A DNA stretch of 7,974 bases. Source: Candidatus Krumholzibacteriia bacterium (lineage in GTDB: Bacteria; Krumholzibacteriota; Krumholzibacteriia; LZORAL124-64-63). The notes beneath the pieces were generated by a model, which saw nothing but the letters and a program-made list of their open reading frames with translations, had not been told where the DNA came from and ran no database searches. Below, one piece after another: positions 5,719 through 7,974 of the stretch (positions within the stretch are counted from its first letter, which is position 1; the number at the start of each line of letters is the position of its first letter). The stretch covers positions 1 to 7,974 of the forward strand of contig DAOVTU010000110.1 in assembly GCA_030632925.1 (NCBI GenBank), given 5' to 3'. The translations under genes were made by a program, and so were the position numbers.

Positions 5719-6986
5719 CAACGCTTGTACTCCTTGGGCGCATGACAGCCCACCTGACACGAGCCGCCCTGCTCGGTCTTGGTGTACGTCACTGGCAAGT
5801 CCCAACTGATGGAACCGTAGGGCACCGAGACCCGAATGTGTTTTTCCTGATTCGAAGCATGCACCTGATGACAGGCTTTGCACGAACGCCCCTTCACTTC
5901 CTTGTTCACATGCAGGTAGTGCAGGTTGCGCTTGCCGTCCCGGAAATCAGTCAGGGTCTTGGTCTCGGCCTCCATGGCGATCTGGTGGTTGTGGCACTCG
6001 AAGCAGAGGGCGAATTTTTCTTCGGCGTACGAGGTGTAGAATTCTTCCGGGAAATCCTTGCGCAGGATCATGTGGTTTTCGCTGCCGTGGGGATTATGAC
6101 AGGCGTTGCAATCGCCGTCCTCGACCGGGCCGTGCTTGAACTCCTGCTCCGAAACGTACTGCGCCAGATCATCATGGCAGCTGAAGCACAGGTCTTCGGC
6201 GGGCATGGGAAAAAGGCGGGGATATTCCGAGCCGTGCACATCGTGGCACTCGCCACACTCGCCTTCGGCCACCGGCGGGTGCTGGTGGGTGGCTGTCGTG
6301 GCGCCGGCCAGATCCGGATGGCATTTGAAGCACAGGGCCGGTTCTTCATCGTTCAGCAAATTGGCCGCTTCACTGGCGTGGGGCTGGTGGCAATTGGTGC
6401 AACCCTCGGTGACCGGCGCGTGCTGGTGACGGCGGTCAAGCACCTCTTCCTTCTCTTCGTGGCAGGTCAGGCAGATGCGCTCAGGGGCGGCCAGCAACTG
6501 GTTCGGATAGGCCGAGGCGTGGGGATCGTGGCAGGCCGTGCAGTCGCCGCTGACCACGGGGCCGTGCACCGTATGGCCTTCGAAATCCACCTTGTCGTGG
6601 CAGTCGAAACACAACTGGCTCGGGTCGGTCTTCAAGGTGAAGCGGTATTCCGACTGGTGCGGGTCGTGGCAGTCGGTGCAGTCGCCGTCGCCCACCGACA
6701 GGTGGATATTTTCCTCGAGCATCAGGTCACGGCTGTCTTCGTGGCAGGCGAAACACAATTCTTCGCGTTCGGCGGGGAAGGAAAACTGGTGGTCTTCACC
6801 TTCGAGGGCCACGTGACAAACATGGCACGCCCCCACGCCCACCGGGCCGTGCACCCATTTGGCCTGGCCCATGGTGCTGTGGCAATCGGTAGTCACGCAC
6901 CCGGTTTCCTGGGCCCATCCCGGCCCCGCCGCCACAGTCAGAACAACCAAGGCCACGGCCACGATATTTTTTCGCATGAAACTCAT
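5718..6986 (-). CDS. Exported multiheme c-type cytochrome, 15 predicted haems (two with atypical motifs)
   Basis: A 422-residue electron-transfer protein. Residues 1-25 are a signal peptide (MRKN, hydrophobic core, cleavage after GWAQ or just before it). Thirteen CXXCH motifs start at Cys 54, 78, 103, 126, 149, 172, 196, 219, 244, 267, 293, 328 and 369. A CX4CH motif (CVTTDCH, 30-36) precedes them and a CX3CH motif (CQVGCH, 410-415) ends the protein, giving 15 predicted haems. The first 12 are 23-26 residues apart and alternate between CF-x-CH and CxxCHDPH/CHNPHG forms, the paired-CXXCH pattern; the last three are 35-41 apart. A repeated H-[GAP]-P-V motif before alternate haems (HGPV, HAPV, HPPV; five copies) offers distal ligands. 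The ATG at 6986 overlaps the CcsA stop as ATGA; M4 is an alternative start. It is directly downstream of the synthase expected to mature it. Family firm; partner unknown; occupancy of the two atypical sites is inferred. Confidence 0.92.
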   Translation of the reverse strand: MSFMRKNIVAVALVVLTVAAGPGWAQETGCVTTDCHSTMGQAKWVHGPVGVGACHVCHVALEGEDHQFSFPAEREELCFACHEDSRDLMLEENIHLSVGDGDCTDCHDPHQSEYRFTLKTDPSQLCFDCHDKVDFEGHTVHGPVVSGDCTACHDPHASAYPNQLLAAPERICLTCHEEKEEVLDRRHQHAPVTEGCTNCHQPHASEAANLLNDEEPALCFKCHPDLAGATTATHQHPPVAEGECGECHDVHGSEYPRLFPMPAEDLCFSCHDDLAQYVSEQEFKHGPVEDGDCNACHNPHGSENHMILRKDFPEEFYTSYAEEKFALCFECHNHQIAMEAETKTLTDFRDGKRNLHYLHVNKEVKGRSCKACHQVHASNQEKHIRVSVPYGSISWDLPVTYTKTEQGGSCQVGCHAPKEYKR

Positions 6987-7974
6987 GAAGACTCTTCCGT
7001 TGTCCCTGTAACAGAGTTGCTCAAGTCATCACCCAGGACCGCCACCCAAACCCTTTTGCGAGCCGTCAGGCCCGAAACCACGATCAGGACCACCATCAAC
7101 AAGGCGCCGGTGTAGACCCACGCGGGCACCACCACAGGCTCGCTGCTGGCATAGGAGTGCAGTCCCGACAGAAAATAATTCACTCCAAAAAATGTCATAA
7201 CCACGCAGGCGATGCCCGCAAAACTGCCCGCCGCCAAATTCCAGGGGTTGCGAATGCCGGGAATGATCCTGATATGCGAGACCACGATGTAGGCCAGGAT
7301 GGTCACCAGGCTCCAGGTCTCCTTGGGATCCCAGCCCCAGTAGCGCCCCCACGATTCGTTGGCCCAGACGCCGCCCAGCAACGTGCCGATCGTCAGCAGT
7401 CCCAGGCCCAGGATGATCACTTCAAACAGCAGCTTGTCCAATTGCCGGATGCTGTCGCGCAGGGCCAGCCGACCGGGCCGCTTGAACAGGTAGAGCATCA
7501 ACATCAGTGCGCCCATCAGCGCGCCCAGACCCAACACCCCATAACTGGCCGTGATCACCGTCACGTGGATGTTGAGCCAGTAGGAATTCAGCACCGGCAC
7601 CAGCAGCCCGATGGCCGGATCAAAAAACGACATCATCGCAATACCCAGCACCACGAAAGTCAGCAGCGCGCTGAGGCCCGACAGCACCGCGCGGCGATTG
7701 CGGAATTCGAGCACCACGCCGGTCAAGGCAATGATCAGGCTGATGAAGATCAGCGATTCGTAACCGTTGCTCAGGGGCGCCCGGCCCGAAGCCAGCCAGC
7801 GCATGACGTAGGCCACCAGATGCAGGACGGTCGTGGCGCAGAAAATGGCAAAACCGGGGACAAACAAGGGGTTCAACCAGTTATAGGCCCGTCCATCGCG
7901 CTTGATCAAGCCGATAAAGTAGGCCGTCATCAAGGCCAGCGAGGCCAGCAGGTAGCCCCACAGGAGGCGGCTAA
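6983..7974 (-). CDS. ccsA: CcsA/ResC-type System II cytochrome c synthase subunit, haem exporter (5' end cut by window)
   Basis: An integral membrane protein that carries haem across the cytoplasmic membrane and, with CcsB/ResB, attaches it to CXXCH motifs of exported apocytochromes. (Some databases name this family CcsB.) Numbering from a TTG at 7933, the tryptophan-rich WWD motif WGRYWGWDPKETW is at 195-207. The conserved histidines are visible: H38 in the second membrane helix (TTVLHLVAY), H123 (LNIHVTVITASYG) and H259 (FLSGLHSYA). RAPLSNGYESL (51-61) is the typical loop. The frame stays open to the window edge and adds SRLLWGYLLASLA, which completes an upstream first membrane helix, so the TTG/ATG at 7933/7930 are not the real start. 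A ResB domain fused further upstream, as in CcsBA fusions, cannot be excluded. The C-terminal tail (DDLSNSVTGTTEESS) is hydrophilic. First gene visible of the operon. Confidence 0.93.
   Translation of the reverse strand, partial: SRLLWGYLLASLALMTAYFIGLIKRDGRAYNWLNPLFVPGFAIFCATTVLHLVAYVMRWLASGRAPLSNGYESLIFISLIIALTGVVLEFRNRRAVLSGLSALLTFVVLGIAMMSFFDPAIGLLVPVLNSYWLNIHVTVITASYGVLGLGALMGALMLMLYLFKRPGRLALRDSIRQLDKLLFEVIILGLGLLTIGTLLGGVWANESWGRYWGWDPKETWSLVTILAYIVVSHIRIIPGIRNPWNLAAGSFAGIACVVMTFFGVNYFLSGLHSYASSEPVVVPAWVYTGALLMVVLIVVSGLTARKRVWVAVLGDDLSNSVTGTTEESS

Noticed and set aside
5719..5883. A 55-residue N-terminal extension of the four-TPR protein
   Set aside because: It lies wholly inside the upstream cytochrome gene in another frame, has no sense as a signal peptide, and the internal ATG at 5718 has a signal peptide, coupling to the upstream stop and a ribosome site.
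2210..6850. Short near-identical DNA words (such as GTGGGGATCGTGGCA) recurring at roughly 70-bp or 140-bp intervals, suggesting a CRISPR-like or repeat array
   Set aside because: They are the reverse complement of codons for CHDPHG-type haem motifs in the two cytochromes. The interval equals the 23-25 codon haem period, and the sequence between them is in-frame coding DNA.
5700..7115. A 471-codon plus-strand open frame opposite the 15-haem cytochrome gene
   Set aside because: It mirrors a strongly supported cytochrome on the other strand. Its composition is the usual Val/Gly/Ala/His-rich shadow of Cys/His/Asp codons, it crosses gene boundaries, and it has no recognisable domain or ribosome site.

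Overview
The window looks like part of the chromosome of a GC-rich, Gram-negative, respiratory bacterium. Genes are packed tightly, nearly all products carry export signals, and two large multiheme c-type cytochromes sit beside a CcsA/ResC-type haem exporter and cytochrome c synthase, so cytochrome c maturation is System II. Heavy use of doubled CXXCH cytochromes suggests an anaerobic or metal/sulfur-respiring lifestyle (for example deltaproteobacteria-like groups or uncultured FCB-type phyla). The sequence alone does not fix the lineage.

Layout. At the left edge, on the + strand, is the 3' part (nearly all) of a fold-type II PLP-dependent enzyme of the cysteine synthase / threonine synthase superfamily (1-1356). 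It converges on a minus-strand gene for a small exported protein of unknown function with an internal duplication (1397-1999). A 12-bp hairpin with one mismatch sits between them and holds the PLP gene's stop codon in its loop. Upstream of the small exported gene is the only AT-rich stretch (2000-2169), which carries a tandem 10-mer and an inverted repeat and is the likely promoter/terminator region.

From 7974 down to 2170 everything is on the minus strand and forms one compact transcription unit. In transcription order it encodes: (1) CcsA (cut by the right edge); (2) a cytochrome with 15 predicted haems, 13 of them CXXCH plus one CX4CH and one CX3CH; (3) an exported four-TPR protein; (4) an exported TlpA/ResA-like thioredoxin-fold domain that has lost both active-site cysteines, fused to five perfect 34-residue TPRs; (5) an exported protein with features of the LolA/lipoprotein-sorting fold; (6) a very acidic 12-haem cytochrome with haem motifs spaced almost exactly 23-25 residues apart. 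Junctions are ATGA (4-nt) or TGATG (1-nt) overlaps, or gaps of 5-14 nt, one with the upstream stop codon embedded in the next Shine-Dalgarno sequence.

How the genes may work together (inference). CcsA delivers and attaches haem. The TPR protein and the cysteine-less thioredoxin-TPR protein are placed where apocytochrome chaperones would be expected, and may play the role that the TPR proteins CcmI/NrfG play in System I. The two cytochromes would form a periplasmic or cell-surface electron conduit, and the LolA-like protein may help place a component at the outer membrane. The terminal oxidant, any porin partner and the quinol-side partner are not visible. This operon is the most promising candidate for an undescribed system in the window.
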